Positions 45,785 through 58,800 of a stretch of DNA of 64,000 nucleotides are shown one piece after another (position 1 is the first letter of the stretch; each line of letters begins with the position of its first letter). A program made the translations under genes and the position numbers. Under the pieces are notes generated by a model, which made no database searches, had not been told where the DNA came from, and saw only the letters and a list, made by a program, of their open reading frames with translations. Source of the DNA: Limnoperna fortunei. Taxonomy: Eukaryota > Mollusca > Bivalvia > Mytilida > Modiolidae. The stretch is taken from the NCBI GenBank assembly GCA_944474755.1, contig OX104113.1, forward strand, positions 51,723,644 through 51,787,643. Direction: 5' to 3'.

Positions 45785-46515
45785 AATGGAATGCAAGTGC
45801 AATATTATAGCTATATTTATGCTCAACGAAAAGATGAATATGGCTGCAATGTTGCTTACGGTAGATAAACAGCCATCATACTGAACATGGCTACAATATT
45901 GCTCATCGAGCAAAGAGTTCTCGTCATAAATATGTCTGTAATAGTGCTCACTGTACGTAAAGAGTTCTTTGTTCTAAATATAGCTGCAATTTTATATTGA
46001 TCAACGTATTAACGAGTTCTCATTTTGAAAGAACTGTTATTGCTTAACGTTGGCTATAAGTTCTTATTCAACGCAGGCATTGACTTCTCATCCTGAAAAT
46101 GGCTGCAATATTTCTCAGGGTAGGTAACGAGCTTTCGTCATGAATATGGCTGCAATATTGCTCGCCGTAGTTAACGAGTTCTTGTCATAAACATCACGAA
46201 TATTGCTAATCAAAAATAAATAGATCCCATTCTGAAGTAAGATGCAACGTTTCTGAATATGGCTGCAAAATTGATAACCGGAAATAAGTGGTTCCCATTC
46301 TGAATTGGGCTGCAATGTTACTCAACGTTGGAAAGTAAGTTCTCGTATTTAGCATTACGGTAATTGTTCTGTTTATCCTGAATATGGCTACATTATTGCT
46401 CATCGTAGGTAGTGAGTTTCATCCTTAATATGTTTATTGTAGGTTACCACGTGGCCTTAGTATTGACGGCAGCAGTGGTCGGTGTTCAGCCGGAATTTGG
46501 CTGAAATATGGCTCA
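45785..46515. repeat. Degenerate ~47-bp minisatellite resembling a SINE tail
   Basis: Units like CTGAATATGGCTGCAATATT, then GCTCACCGTAGGTAACGAG and TTCTCGTC, recur about every 45-48 bp (GGCTGC/GGCTAC at 45842, 45889, 46101, 46148, 46261, 46307, 46387 and others), about 14 diverged copies. The start of the unit matches the conserved CTGAATATAGCTGAAATATT of the nearby SINE tails. Confidence 0.75.
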
Positions 46516-46922
46516 CCGTAAACTTTTGATTATATGTGGTTCTTTTTTTTAAGTGATTAATTTATTTGTTAGGTTTGTGTTTGTTTGGTTTATCTCCTTG
46601 AAATATATAACTGAAATACTAAGTTACAAAACGATCACAAAAGTAGATAGAAATAGAACAGCTGAGTCGATGATTAAATCGTTCATTTTTCTGCACTACT
46701 TACCTTATGTACTCGTTCTTAGGTGTTAAATTCTCGGTAAGACATTTTATTTATTGTTTATTATTAATTTTACCATTTGCCGCTTGTTAAAGTCATGTGT
46801 GTAATTTATAGTTTCCTGGGGAGTATTTCAAACGTTATAAACAATAATACGTATTAAATATATCAGCCCCAAACTTTACATAAACGTCTTTTTACTAAAG
46901 GGATACATTAATCTCCATTTCA
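46516..46922. other. Unassigned stretch
   Basis: Nothing recognised. Confidence 0.45.
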
Positions 46923-47091
46923 GAATTGAGTTCATTATTTTGAAGTTTAATTGACGTATGAAAGCTTTGACCGAAGCACAATTTCAATGAAGCGCAAGCT
47001 TACGCGCTTCGAATTCCGCGCTTCATGATGAAAATATGTTCGGTCAACGCTATCATGCGTCAATAAAACTTCAAATGAATGCATTCAATTC
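46923..47091. repeat. 169-bp hairpin element
   Basis: The left arm starts GAATTGAGTTCATT and the right arm is its imperfect complement ending AATGCATTCAATTC. The inner stem includes GACCGAA/TTCGGTC and GAAGCGC/GCGCTTC pairs. Confidence 0.65.
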
Positions 47092-50000
47092 TTATATTTA
47101 TATTTTACTTCATTTAAAAAAAATTGAGGAGTACAGATTGAAAGCGTGCACAATGTATTTTTGTGTATTTAATTTTATTGATGAAAGACATATCCAATGT
47201 TAATATTAGATATTAATAATGTTATGTTGTATATCATAATAACAAACACTATGCTGTGGACCTTGTTTATATCTTTTGTTTAATATTATGAATTAATTGG
47301 GTGTTTCCGAAACAGATCACTGCCCTTTCTAGTTGGTTATACAAATTTCAATTAATATTTAGGGTATAAATTTAATATCAATAGTATCAATTAAAAATCC
47401 TAACAAAACCATGAAAACTGACAACAAATTGACATTATGAACCGTCTATACAACTACTTGAACAATTTCTCATATACACGCCCAAACAATCTGAGACAGA
47501 TCATTGATTTTATCAAAGAAAGACCACGTTTTTCTCTATAGTAACATAGATTATCGATTGACACACTGAACTCCGAATGATCCATACTTCCAGTGCGTGG
47601 GAGTTTGTTTACATCTAAATCGATAGCCGTTAATTTCTGAAGACTGAAAAAATATTGCTTTCAGGAACGAAAAAAACAGCTAATTAATGTTATAAGGCTA
47701 TCCTTGACTACAACATAAAAAACCTTTGATAGGTTTTTGCTGTCGTGTTTACTACAGCAACATTTTGTGAATTGGTTTTAGTGGGTATATTGGTACAAAA
47801 CGTCAGTTAATGTGTTGTTTTCGGTTTAGCTGAATAGACGTTTGTAAATAAATTTGTTTTTTGACACACGCATATTCTATTATATATTTAAACGTTGTAG
47901 AAAAAAACTTTGTAGAAATATGAATAAATATATCTCTTATTACTATCTAGTATATGCTTTCTGATTTTGATTGATTTCTGTTTAACGTCTTGTGATCAAT
48001 AAATATTCATCACCATTATTGTAGACTCGGCTGGGTGGACGACACGAATTATTTCAAGAGAAATTTAGACTTTTTAGCTTTACATGCATGTACAATATGT
48101 TCATTCTAAGTTTATTTTCAAAACGGCTCAACTATACATGTCGAAGTCGATTGCATCCATGCAAAATTCGTTTCTTGAACTGTTCCTTCCTTATCTTCAT
48201 CTTTGTGTTCCAACATATTTACTCTGGACTGAAATACTGTTTGATTGACCATTCATTAATAACAAAAACCTAAGAAGATTTTCATATAAAACAAATACAG
48301 CAATGATGGCACATGTAAAAAAGATAAGCACATGTTTCAGTCAATACGAGGCACATAATGCAGTTTTTATTAAAAAAAATCAACTCTAATTTTATTTATA
48401 GATGCTAATAATTCAATTTCTGACACCGGCTATGCTTTCGGTTTACTTTTAATATACTGTTTGTTTCTTGGATTTTTTAAAACTAAAAATTGCATGCTTA
48501 CTGCTCGGGATAATAAGACTCATAATTACAATACATTTCATGACCAATATTGTCTCTTAGAATACGCTTGAAAAATATATGGACAAGATGTCATGACATC
48601 AACTCATGAATAACGCCAAATACAAGAAACAAGGTCAAAAGCCAAAATAAATGTTCTTGTCAGACAGTGTACGTCGCTACTTTCCACTGCCTTTTCTTTT
48701 GCAATCTTTTCTTTAAAATTACAATTTGTAGACCAAAATTTATCAATTTCAGATTTAAAAAAAAACAAAACTAAAATTTTAATATTTTCAAATTAAAAGG
48801 AAAATTATCATTACTGCATATAAAAGACATGTTAAGCATGCATAAAACCTCATTTTCCATTCATTACAAAACGTATCGAATAAAATATATTGACTTAGTA
48901 ATAATTTATGAATGGCAAAGGTTTTTCCGCTGGACGTTGCTAATCGATTTCAGGAAGAGTTTGCGTTGCTATTGACGATGCCGGTAAATCAATGCATTAC
49001 TATGGAGTTGGACAAATAGTTCATTCATTGTCTAAAATGAATGAAGAAATTTATGAATGGAAAAAAATAATTTTCATTCATAAAACAAGCGAAAATTTTA
49101 TGAATAGGGTAACATTTTAAATAGTAAATAAATGAAGCTATTTTCTTTTTTAGTTTTACTGTACATGTACGTATTAACTTGTACTTTTGTATATGAATGT
49201 ATTAGAATATTACCCAATTGGTCCTCATTATTATCACTTTTATCGGAAAAACCATGGTTAGTTTAATAAGTCGGAAAATAAGACACAGCAGATGTCCATG
49301 AACTTAAAGGTCAAACAGGAGGCAGACATACGTTGTTACAAGTTATTGATTAATCTTTATGTGTGTGTTTTAATTGTCTTCACCCATATTTTAACCAAGT
49401 GACAACAATAAAAGCAAAATTTTGTTAAGAATTTTTCCATTGTTTTCTAAAAAATATATTTTAATTTTAAGGTTTTTTATGCAAAAAACTTAATAAATTA
49501 GAAATATTCAGAACATTTTACTAATTTGTTTTTTCGTTCTCATGTATATAGTCAAATAAATTATAAAGCCCGCCACATAATTGTGAACTTCTTTATTTTT
49601 TTTATATATATTTACAATTATATTGTAAATTTGAAGACAATTATTTTTATTGGTTCCATTCCCGTTCTTACAATAAGTACTCTTTATTCGCTGTGATAAA
49701 TACAATTTTCGTCGCATAAAATTAAATAAAAATGCAAAGATTTGAAATCATTCGATTTATGGTAGGGGATTTTGATGGTGTTAACGTCACAACTGTTTTT
49801 TAATACTTATTAACTATTGGTTCTTTGTGTTTATGTGCTTGATTAAAACAATTCTTCCCCCCTCACTTTCCAAAAAAAAAAAAAATAAATAAAACCTATA
49901 AAAAATAAATTTAAAAGACCTGGTGTATGTTGTATTTATAAAAAAAACGAGGATCCACCTTGCTATCACAATTATAATTTATAATAGTGTACTTTCTCCT

Positions 50001-52560
50001 CCGTTTAACAAAATTCATGTGTGTTAATGATTAAAATATACGATATAATTGTCGAAGGTTGATAATATCGTGTACTAAACTTAAACTTAAACATCGTTAC
50101 TGTCCTATAAAATATTTCTCATTGTGACATTACCTATACTTTATGAGGCAAACAGGACGTAAACATCATATTAATAGCTTAAGGTTACTTTTGATTTATA
50201 ATGTAATTGTCAAAGTACAAATAACCAAATATATAGTTTTAATGTGTATGACTTTGTACTCATCTGTATTTTGTATAAGTATACTCAAGGTTTTCCAGTT
50301 TTTCTCTCAAAGGTTGGGGTTTTCAACGGGCCTGGCTTATTGGCACAATACAACATGGTCGCCATGATGGCTGAAAATAATTGGCAAAAGTGACATAGAA
50401 TAGAATCCAATTCTAACAAAAGTAAAAATATATATATTAGGCGAATCACTTTCTGAGACTTTTTGTTAACATTTACATACAGGTGAATCGTCGCTGAAGT
50501 TCTTAAAAAAAAAATTTAGCAAATATTTAAGTAATTTAATATAATCTGATTTCCTATACCCAGTCAAACATTATATGTACCTATAATATAATCTATAAAA
50601 GGTTTATTTGTGCAAATATAGACAGTCAGAAAAAAGAATTGGTGTGGTCAACATTTGGTCTGACATTCTCTATACATGGAAGCTTTGTCGCTTTGCCTAT
50701 CTACTCCGTATTTCAGACTGTATTGATCAATAGTGAACCGAGTCAAAATTGAATATATTTACTGAAGTTCAAGTAAAAATAATCATTTGCCTTTAAATCG
50801 CAACTTTGTTTAGCCCATGATGGTTGTCCAAATCACAGAGGTTTTCTGTTTTTTTTTCTTGTTCACAGTTACAAGACGGCATACAGGACCATATACAAGT
50901 TCTACCAATAATTTTACATTGATGTGCTTTTAAAATGTCTCGTGGCTAGAGTATTGTTGTCATTATTGCACCAAAGACTGTTTCTAGCATAGTAGCAAAA
51001 TATCCGATTGTGGGTTTGATCAACAGTCTTGTAAAATCAAACGGCCAGTCTCAAGCAAATCAAGAAACAAAGTAGATTCTCACTTTCTAAAATATGTCTC
51101 TGGAATTTTGTAGTTGTCTTCATTTCACATTAGATATTTGTCACCACAACTGTTTACAGACGGATTATAAAGAGTTCAAAACTTATTCTTTGTTACAATA
51201 AATAATTCCACTTTTCAGTCCACGTATTAAAACTATCCCGCTTCCGGTTCCCAATATAAGGTAGTTTTTATTATTCTAATAAATATGCCCATATCGAGTA
51301 ATCAGGGGCGTCATAATATATATTTTAATGTGTAAGCCTTTATCGGCAACAGGTATGTAGGTCCCCAGCAGGTCCAGTGGTCCAGTGCAGAGCTATGGGG
51401 GCAAAGCCCCGGCCGAAAACGAATTGAAGGATATTGAGTTAAAGGAATAGAATATCTGTTTCTGAACATCTTGCACGCCAACAAAATTGGTGTAAACAGT
51501 GCTGATATATTTTGTTTTGTTTTTGATAACACTTATCGAAAACCTAAATTTGGTGGAATGGTGCTTTGATGATTTCTTAGTTCCGATAACCATTGTCATT
51601 AACAAAATTGGAAGGAGTAGTGATCTCTTCGAATTAATTAGTTGTTAGTTATTAAGGAAACGTCATCATAACGATCCTTTTCCGACAAACCACTTTGTCT
51701 TTGAGAAAAAGTACTGACATAAATTGGTCTTTGCATGATCATCTTTGAGATTTACTTCAAAAGACCTCCACACGACACGAAACAGACAGTTAAATCAAGC
51801 CTTGGTTAAGTTTGAATGGCTAACACACGTCAATAAACATAATTAATTTCTAACAGTTGTTCACTGTATCATCACACTCCTATATTTATCTGGGATGGAC
51901 AGGTCTGTGTAGGCGTTAATTCTGCGTATGCAGCTTATTGTCTATACTGTTATGCCTCTTTGAATGTTTATACGATTTCAAAGGATTTTACTGAGCTTAG
52001 AGTGTATCATGAAATGTTTTTAGTTTTTTTTCACAACTTTGATTAAATTTTCTAACAGATACAACTAGTTGTGTCCATCGTTTAAAACCTTGTTTTCAAG
52101 GCAGGAATAAGCAAACATGTTTCGAAACTCCATTGAATTGTATTTTATCTAATAGTCCTGATTTAAAAACATTCATAATGTTCGTTACACTCCGCGGTAT
52201 CTTCGAGAATTCTTTTTCTTATATTTTCCAATACTTTATTTTTTTCTTAATAACCCTTGAAAATCTGCACATTTTTATTTCTAATTGTAAGCAGTATCTC
52301 CAAACTGGAAAAGAATCAAACAGTTTTTTATGCTAATTTTAGACATAAGTTGCGGGATCTTGTTTTTTAACCCTTATTTGCATATCGAATATGTGTAGAA
52401 AATATATTCATGGGATTCAAGTAAACCTATTTTATTCTACATTAAACAAAGGGTAACTACATGTTTTTACCTTGTTGATTATCCTCAGATTAAACGAATG
52501 CACATTTGTACTCTATTACAATAAAATTATTGTCAAACAACTTCAAAATAGTTATTGTCT
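47092..52560. other. Repeat-poor stretch with no gene recognised
   Basis: AT-rich. The only items are a SINE tail fragment on the - strand near 47968-48010 (GACGTTAAACAGAAATCAATC) and a short GC-rich patch with GGGGGCAAAGCCCC at about 51395-51415 of the kind seen in molluscan repeats. No coding exon is supported. Confidence 0.45.
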
Positions 52561-52620
52561 CTAATTTAAAACGACGTGCCGTGCAAAATTACTGTTTGTT
52601 TTTTTTTGCACAGAAAGTAC

Positions 52621-52812
52621 CAACGGGATGGTAAAATAGCTACATTCCATTGCCTCTTTATAACCTGGCCGATTCTGTGCGATGAGGACCCAAATATTGT
52701 TCAGTTGTTCGATATTGTCATAACGTGTATCTTGTACTACAATCATTTCTTCAGAAGATACCATAACACTATTAATAAGTTGTCCTTTCATTTTATCCGT
52801 CCGGGAAGCCAT
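52621..52812 (-). CDS. Candidate first exon of an unknown protein
   Basis: Starting at the ATG at 52812, 64 codons (MASRTDKMKGQLINSVMV..., later NIWVLIAQNRPGYKEAM) run to a possible donor CGTTG|GTACTT at 52620. The amino-acid mix is more protein-like than other frames in this AT-rich region. A TATAAATA (52877-52884, - strand) lies about 65 bp upstream of the ATG. No family is recognised, and no following exon was identified. On the other strand a good polypyrimidine-AG acceptor (CTGTTTG...TTGCACAG, ending 52612) offers a competing reading. Low confidence. Confidence 0.28.
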
Positions 52813-52876
52813 GGAAATAATAAATACTCTGAGTTTCTGACGATCTAGCTATACTAAGACTTTTGTTATAGCGCTA

Positions 52877-52884
52877 TATTTATA
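52877..52884 (-). promoter_or_regulatory. TATA-like box before the candidate exon
   Basis: TATAAATA on the - strand. A start about 30 bases downstream (near 52853) would leave a 5' UTR of about 40 bases. TATA-like strings are frequent by chance in this AT-rich DNA. Confidence 0.25.
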
Positions 52885-55800
52885 AATACACTTATACTAA
52901 CTACAACTGTTGCAAAGGACGTACATTAAAACCAGTGCTAGTGTAATACAACGCTTTGTGCTCGTCAAACCGTAGTTACTACCTTTTGATTGGTCACTTT
53001 TATGTGTTCTAACCTGACCTGTGATGTTTTTGCAGAATTTGCGCTCCTTGTACATTAAAAGCCTATCTTCTTCTTGTAACTTCTTCTAAACCTGGTCGAT
53101 AGTGACTATACAATAGCTCAAATGGTCTAACCAGTGACCGGATTTTAAGTAAAATGATTCAACAAATCCTTTGTTTTTCTTTGTACCTATTAAACGGTAA
53201 AAAACTTAGAAAAATTCTTCTTTGAGTGTTAATAGTGACAGGTTGTCAATTCTAATGTTGACCAAACCCCTCATTTTGCTTTGTATATGATTTATTATTT
53301 ATTTTTGTCGACTATAAAAAAGAAAAAAAAACTAGTAGTCAACCCAATTTCAAGATTAGAACACGATTTCATCGAATTCTATATGAACAATCACAACAAC
53401 AGGAAACCAAACAAAACTATAAGGACAAGGTTGTTAGTAGTCTATAAACAGGTGCATACAGTTTTAAATTGCAATGTGTGTTGCTACTGTTGTAAACCGC
53501 TTTTCGAATTTGTTGCAATGGTTCCCTTACACAAGAAGTGATCAAATGTTTTTGCACTTTTGTACTTTGAAACTTACAATCGACAAAATGTTGAAATCAT
53601 AACATATATTTGCTATTGAAATATATACCTTCAACATATCTGTTGAAGCCACGGACATCTACATTTAATGACTTTATAACCGTGATTATTAACACAAATG
53701 AGATTAAATATTATTAACGATTAATATAGGTTGGGTATAATACCACCAGTGTTGCGGGCATTTTATCGTTATAGAAACGTCAGAACTCAGACAATAACTA
53801 CTTCAATCATGCAGCTAAGTGAAATAATTTTATGTCAATAGAAACCCTCCATGCAGAAAATCACAAAGCTGGACATGCATCCACCAAACCAATTTATAAT
53901 GCTTAAAAACTAGCAAGTTATATTCAAGTGGCATCAGGTCTGTTAAGGTCGTCAAATTTGTCGTATAAAATTTAATGTTATAGGCTTTCACAATATCATA
54001 CGGTTCATCTGTTAGTTATTAAATATTTATATTGCAAATGACCATATTCATTTGGTGTAAAGAATACAAATTAAGAATTTAATAAACCTGAACTACTGAC
54101 AATAATTGCCAAACGGAAAAGTCAATGCGTTGCAGGGAAATAACATACCAGACTGCTCATATAACTTATAGGCAAATCGCGACAAATAGCCAAAATCAAC
54201 AATTTGCTGACAATTAAGGCACATTTTACACTGGTGTTGTTATAAATTCTGTAACTATCGACCTAATTTATTTATCACATTTTATACTTTTTTTTTGTTC
54301 TATCAGGATTTGTGGGGGTTTTCTGTGTGGGCTTTATACAGTCTTTAAGTAATATTGACTTTTGTTGATTTAAAGGTAGCATTTAACAATAATTAGAAGA
54401 CTAACAAGAGTTATGAGTTATCTCTTTTTTAGACCATATCATTTCTTGTATTACATAAAATGTCAAAAATAAATTTAAGCAACAATGAATTTAAGGTCAG
54501 CACCTAATAAAAAGCCTTCGATGTAACTTATTTTTTGTGTGTAAAATCTATAACTTTAAATCTATATATGGTTGTAAAACCTAAATGTGAAATATAACAT
54601 ATTTGAATTATTGTTATTAAAACAAAGGTTTACTATACTCCTAAATGACCACATATTAATATAATGTAAATCAAGAACGTAAATCACAGTGTATATATTA
54701 TCCAGTTTTTCTTAAGGATATTGTTATGTTATGGCTTTCTGATTATTGTTTATTATTATTTGTGTATATTATTGCTTACCCAAACAATAATCTGCTCAGT
54801 GTTATAAAGCAAAGGATAAAACATCCTCCTATTTTAAAAGCAGACATGATAGCAATATTGTAAACTGCAAATGTTTTGTAAGTATATTAGACATATCCAA
54901 CTATATATAACAAAAACATACTGTTTTTTTTAATCCGCAATAAACAATTATACAACTGTTGCATGCTGACTTAAATTTCTTTTCTGCGTTTGGTTTAGTT
55001 TGCAGCAGACTTACTTTTGTTATTTTTTGTGATCATGCCTTCTTTTAATAAGTCAAATAAAATTTCTTTTCTTAGTTTGTTTTAAATTAACATGCCAGGC
55101 CCACCATTGGGCTACTGAACCAGTTTTCATAGTTGCGTATAATTATTATTTTTCTCCCCGTTAGCGGTTGTCCAGTTATTAGACCATCTTACCCGAAATA
55201 TGCCTGCCAGGTAGGGCCCAGTTTTAATGATGTTTGTGTCTAACACAAAAAAATGTGTTCTGTCAAAAAATATTTTAATATGCAATGATTTTTAAATCGA
55301 TTGTTTGAAGACACGTTAACCTTCAAAGAGATTTATATTAGTTCTAGACAAATAACATGCTATGGGTCTGCAAAATACTAAACTAGCCGCAGGAAAATGT
55401 AGATATCTTGAACTCTAAATATCTAAGCCTTATGAGGGCTATTGTTTTAATTTAAACAATATTTTTTTCTATTCTAGTAGCAAAGTGTAGTTGGCCTTAG
55501 CCTGATTTGGTAAAACGCTTTTTTAGTTTTAAAATATTTTTTGGGTTTGAAAGCCACTAAAGAGTCTTAATTAGGCAAAACGAGCGGCAGGCCTAGTAAT
55601 GTTCACAACCTTGGTCTCTTTGATGGCGTTTGACTTGTAATCTCAACAGTAAAATGTTATACCAATAACAGCTAGAAGTGTTGTAAATACTGACACTATC
55701 TTCGCATGTTATATCATTAAGTCAAATACTTCGAACCAAACGGAATATTTATGTATGGCAAAAGAAAATTAAACTTGATATTTCAAAATTTGCAACTACT

Positions 55801-58800
55801 TTATTGGTTCTCAAATTTTTGGTTTAAATTACTGCATTTATTCATACCTCATAACTTATACAAGATTTATTATCAGATACAATAGTTTTATGTCATAGTT
55901 TTTGTAAATGCAAATGTTTGTAACTCCTCTTTACGAAATCACGTTTTTGTATTGCATGTTTGATTGTTTTCTCCATTCTTTATACAGGACTTTTTGGTTT
56001 CTGTGTTTAAAACGCAAGGATTATATTTTCAAATGGAAAAATGTGTATTTGAACTGATTATCGCTTCGTGGGTAACCTTTGGTTTAAGTCGAATCATATA
56101 TTATTGATCTCTATTTGACGAATAGATACAAGAAGGTTTTTAGATTTCTTCGCACATCGGGACATTTGTTTTTTTCGACTTTTTGGAGGGAAAATAAAAA
56201 ATTTGCTACATTTACTTATAAGGTTAACCCAATCACTTATGCTGACTAAGAGAATTCCTATAGTGATTGTCTTTTCTGCCTTAAATGTTTGTATAGTTCT
56301 AATTCTTTTGTAAGAAACATTTTTTGAAAGGCCAAAATATTTTCTTATAAAAGCTTTTGAAAGGCCAAAATATTCTCTTATAAAAGTTGTGTTTAAATGT
56401 TTAAAATGTAGAAAAAAGAAACGGAACAAACCATATAAATCATTGTGCGAATTTATTATGAAATCCGAGGCATTTTATGATAATACGAAAAAGTAAAACT
56501 ATCTAACGACTATTGTAAAAAAACTTAATTATAAACCTGTAGTTCCATGCTTTACGTTTAATAGAATAAAACTTGTTAAAAGATTTCTGTTTGCAGTTAA
56601 ATTTGAATTGGTGTTAAATTCAGGCTTATTAAGTTAAAGAATGCCATATATATTTATGTAAAATGTGAATAGCAGAAATGAGAAATTACTATTAATAATA
56701 ATAATTCTCATGTCGTCTTACAAATGAAAGTATAATTAAAAGGATTGTAAATTCTGCTTGACGTTGACTTTAAGCAAATGCATGACGACTGAATAACATT
56801 TATGTAATGTCAAATCTATTTTATTTCGGAGCGGTAACAACATCACAAACAATCGGAAAGTTTCAAATATATTGTTAATATCATTAAGATAATCATGGTT
56901 GTGAAACTCGGAATGAATACATTTCCACCCACGCTAAATGTTGCCGACATTATAGATCAATGGAATATACTACTCTGCTTGGGAACCTCAGTTAATCAAT
57001 ACTGTAGAAAATGGCTTTAGTCGTAGATTTTGCTTTCTATATAACTTTGTTGTTTTGATCATTAGGTTTATGGCTGCTCTAAAAGTATTTCTTTGCTAAG
57101 ATACTGTCTAAACATTTTATTCACATAAATTTAATCCTTTTTTTAATAACAAATGTGTATAAAATTTTAACTGAAATACCAAAATATGTATAAACACAAT
57201 TGTTTAAACCATCCGAGAATTAGATCGGGATGATTATCAGATCATTCAATACAGTTATTAAATATTTCCAGTTTATAAACAATTGCAAAAAAAAATGTAA
57301 ATGGTAAGTTATACATGTAACAATTGCTCTATATTGCAACTTACATTACACCTAATTGCTTATAAGTAATTGTATTTATAAATCAATTTGAGTAAGACTG
57401 TAGTCATCAATCGAATATGCATCCGACAATGTATAATTCTTGTTTGGAGCTTTTATTTGAAAGTACATAAAAATTAGAGATCAAGGTTTGCTTTTTAACA
57501 TTGTTCTATTCTTAATTTAGCTATAGTCTTAACGTGTATTGTTTAAGACAGTAGTCGTAACATTTTATTTAATATATCTATACTGGTCGTAGACATATTT
57601 AGTTTCAAGGATAGTATTTCTCCACCTATAACTGACTATCGAAAAGTTCTAAATAAGGAAAAATACCATTGTCCTCTGTACGTTCGCACAATAATAAGTT
57701 TTATTAGAGACAAAAGCAAATGTTCAAATTTATATTTCACGTTAAAGCAAAAAAGATTACATGTAAATTGTATTAATTATTTGACTAAATAAACGATGGG
57801 ATTAAAGCAGTTAATGTAAAATATTATATTTGATGTTTCGAATATACAGTACAAACACTTAATGTAGTCACTATGTTCCGTCTAATTTTTTAGCTTTCAA
57901 ATAGAGTTTTAAATCTGTAGCCATTATATGTTATATATATTTTAAAATGTGTCACCAGGCTGCAGCCTAATGTTTCTGTATGTTATCGTTCTTTGCTTAT
58001 GCATTTGAAATTTAGGTTTATGGCATAAAGTGCCTTCTATGTTTTTTTGTTTTAACAAAGAATAATTTCGTATGGTTTGTCTGTGCTTCTTGTTCAGTCT
58101 GGGCATTGACGTTTTACTTATCTTTTTTCAGACTTATTAGACTTGCGAGTTATAGAAATTATGTCTTAAATCCAAGTTAACGCCATACCAACATATGTTT
58201 AGAACTTGGGAAGTTATGTAATACACAAAATATTGCTCGTACAATGTTTTATTTTAAGATAGAAATAACTAAGTTTAGAACTATATAAAAATAATACACG
58301 ATCGGGCTTTACCTATATATTCTCTTTCGTTCTATTTATGTATGGTGTACGTCTTGTCGGTGTTTCCTTTTTTTGCAGATGAAATGCTCTTCGTTATTTC
58401 AAATTTGTTTCGTAATGTTTTTTTTTTAAATGTATATTGTTATAGTGCAACTTTTAACTAGGTGGCACCTAAAATCAAATAAAGAATATATTCCAGATGT
58501 AATAACAAAACGTGTAAATTAATTTTCACAAGGTTGCGTCCTCGTTACAAATAATAATTAGTGGAAATACTGCAGCAGTTACTAAATTGGAAATTGTTGT
58601 GTTGATTATAGTTTCCAAGCGCTCATATAAAGCTAATTTAGTAACATTGAGCTAATTTAAAAATTGTCCGGTAATATTTATAATAATGTCCTCTTGTTGT
58701 TAAAAATTAACATTAAAAATTCAAAACTGTCTACGAGTAAGTTTTAATATGGGAACGATGTTTTTCAATACTATTGAATAATGCTCTTGTAATTGATAAA

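Noticed and set aside
56094..56429. 111-codon - strand frame with repeated FGLSK
   Set aside because: The peptide repeat comes from the 33-bp DNA duplication at 56326-56390. No other support.
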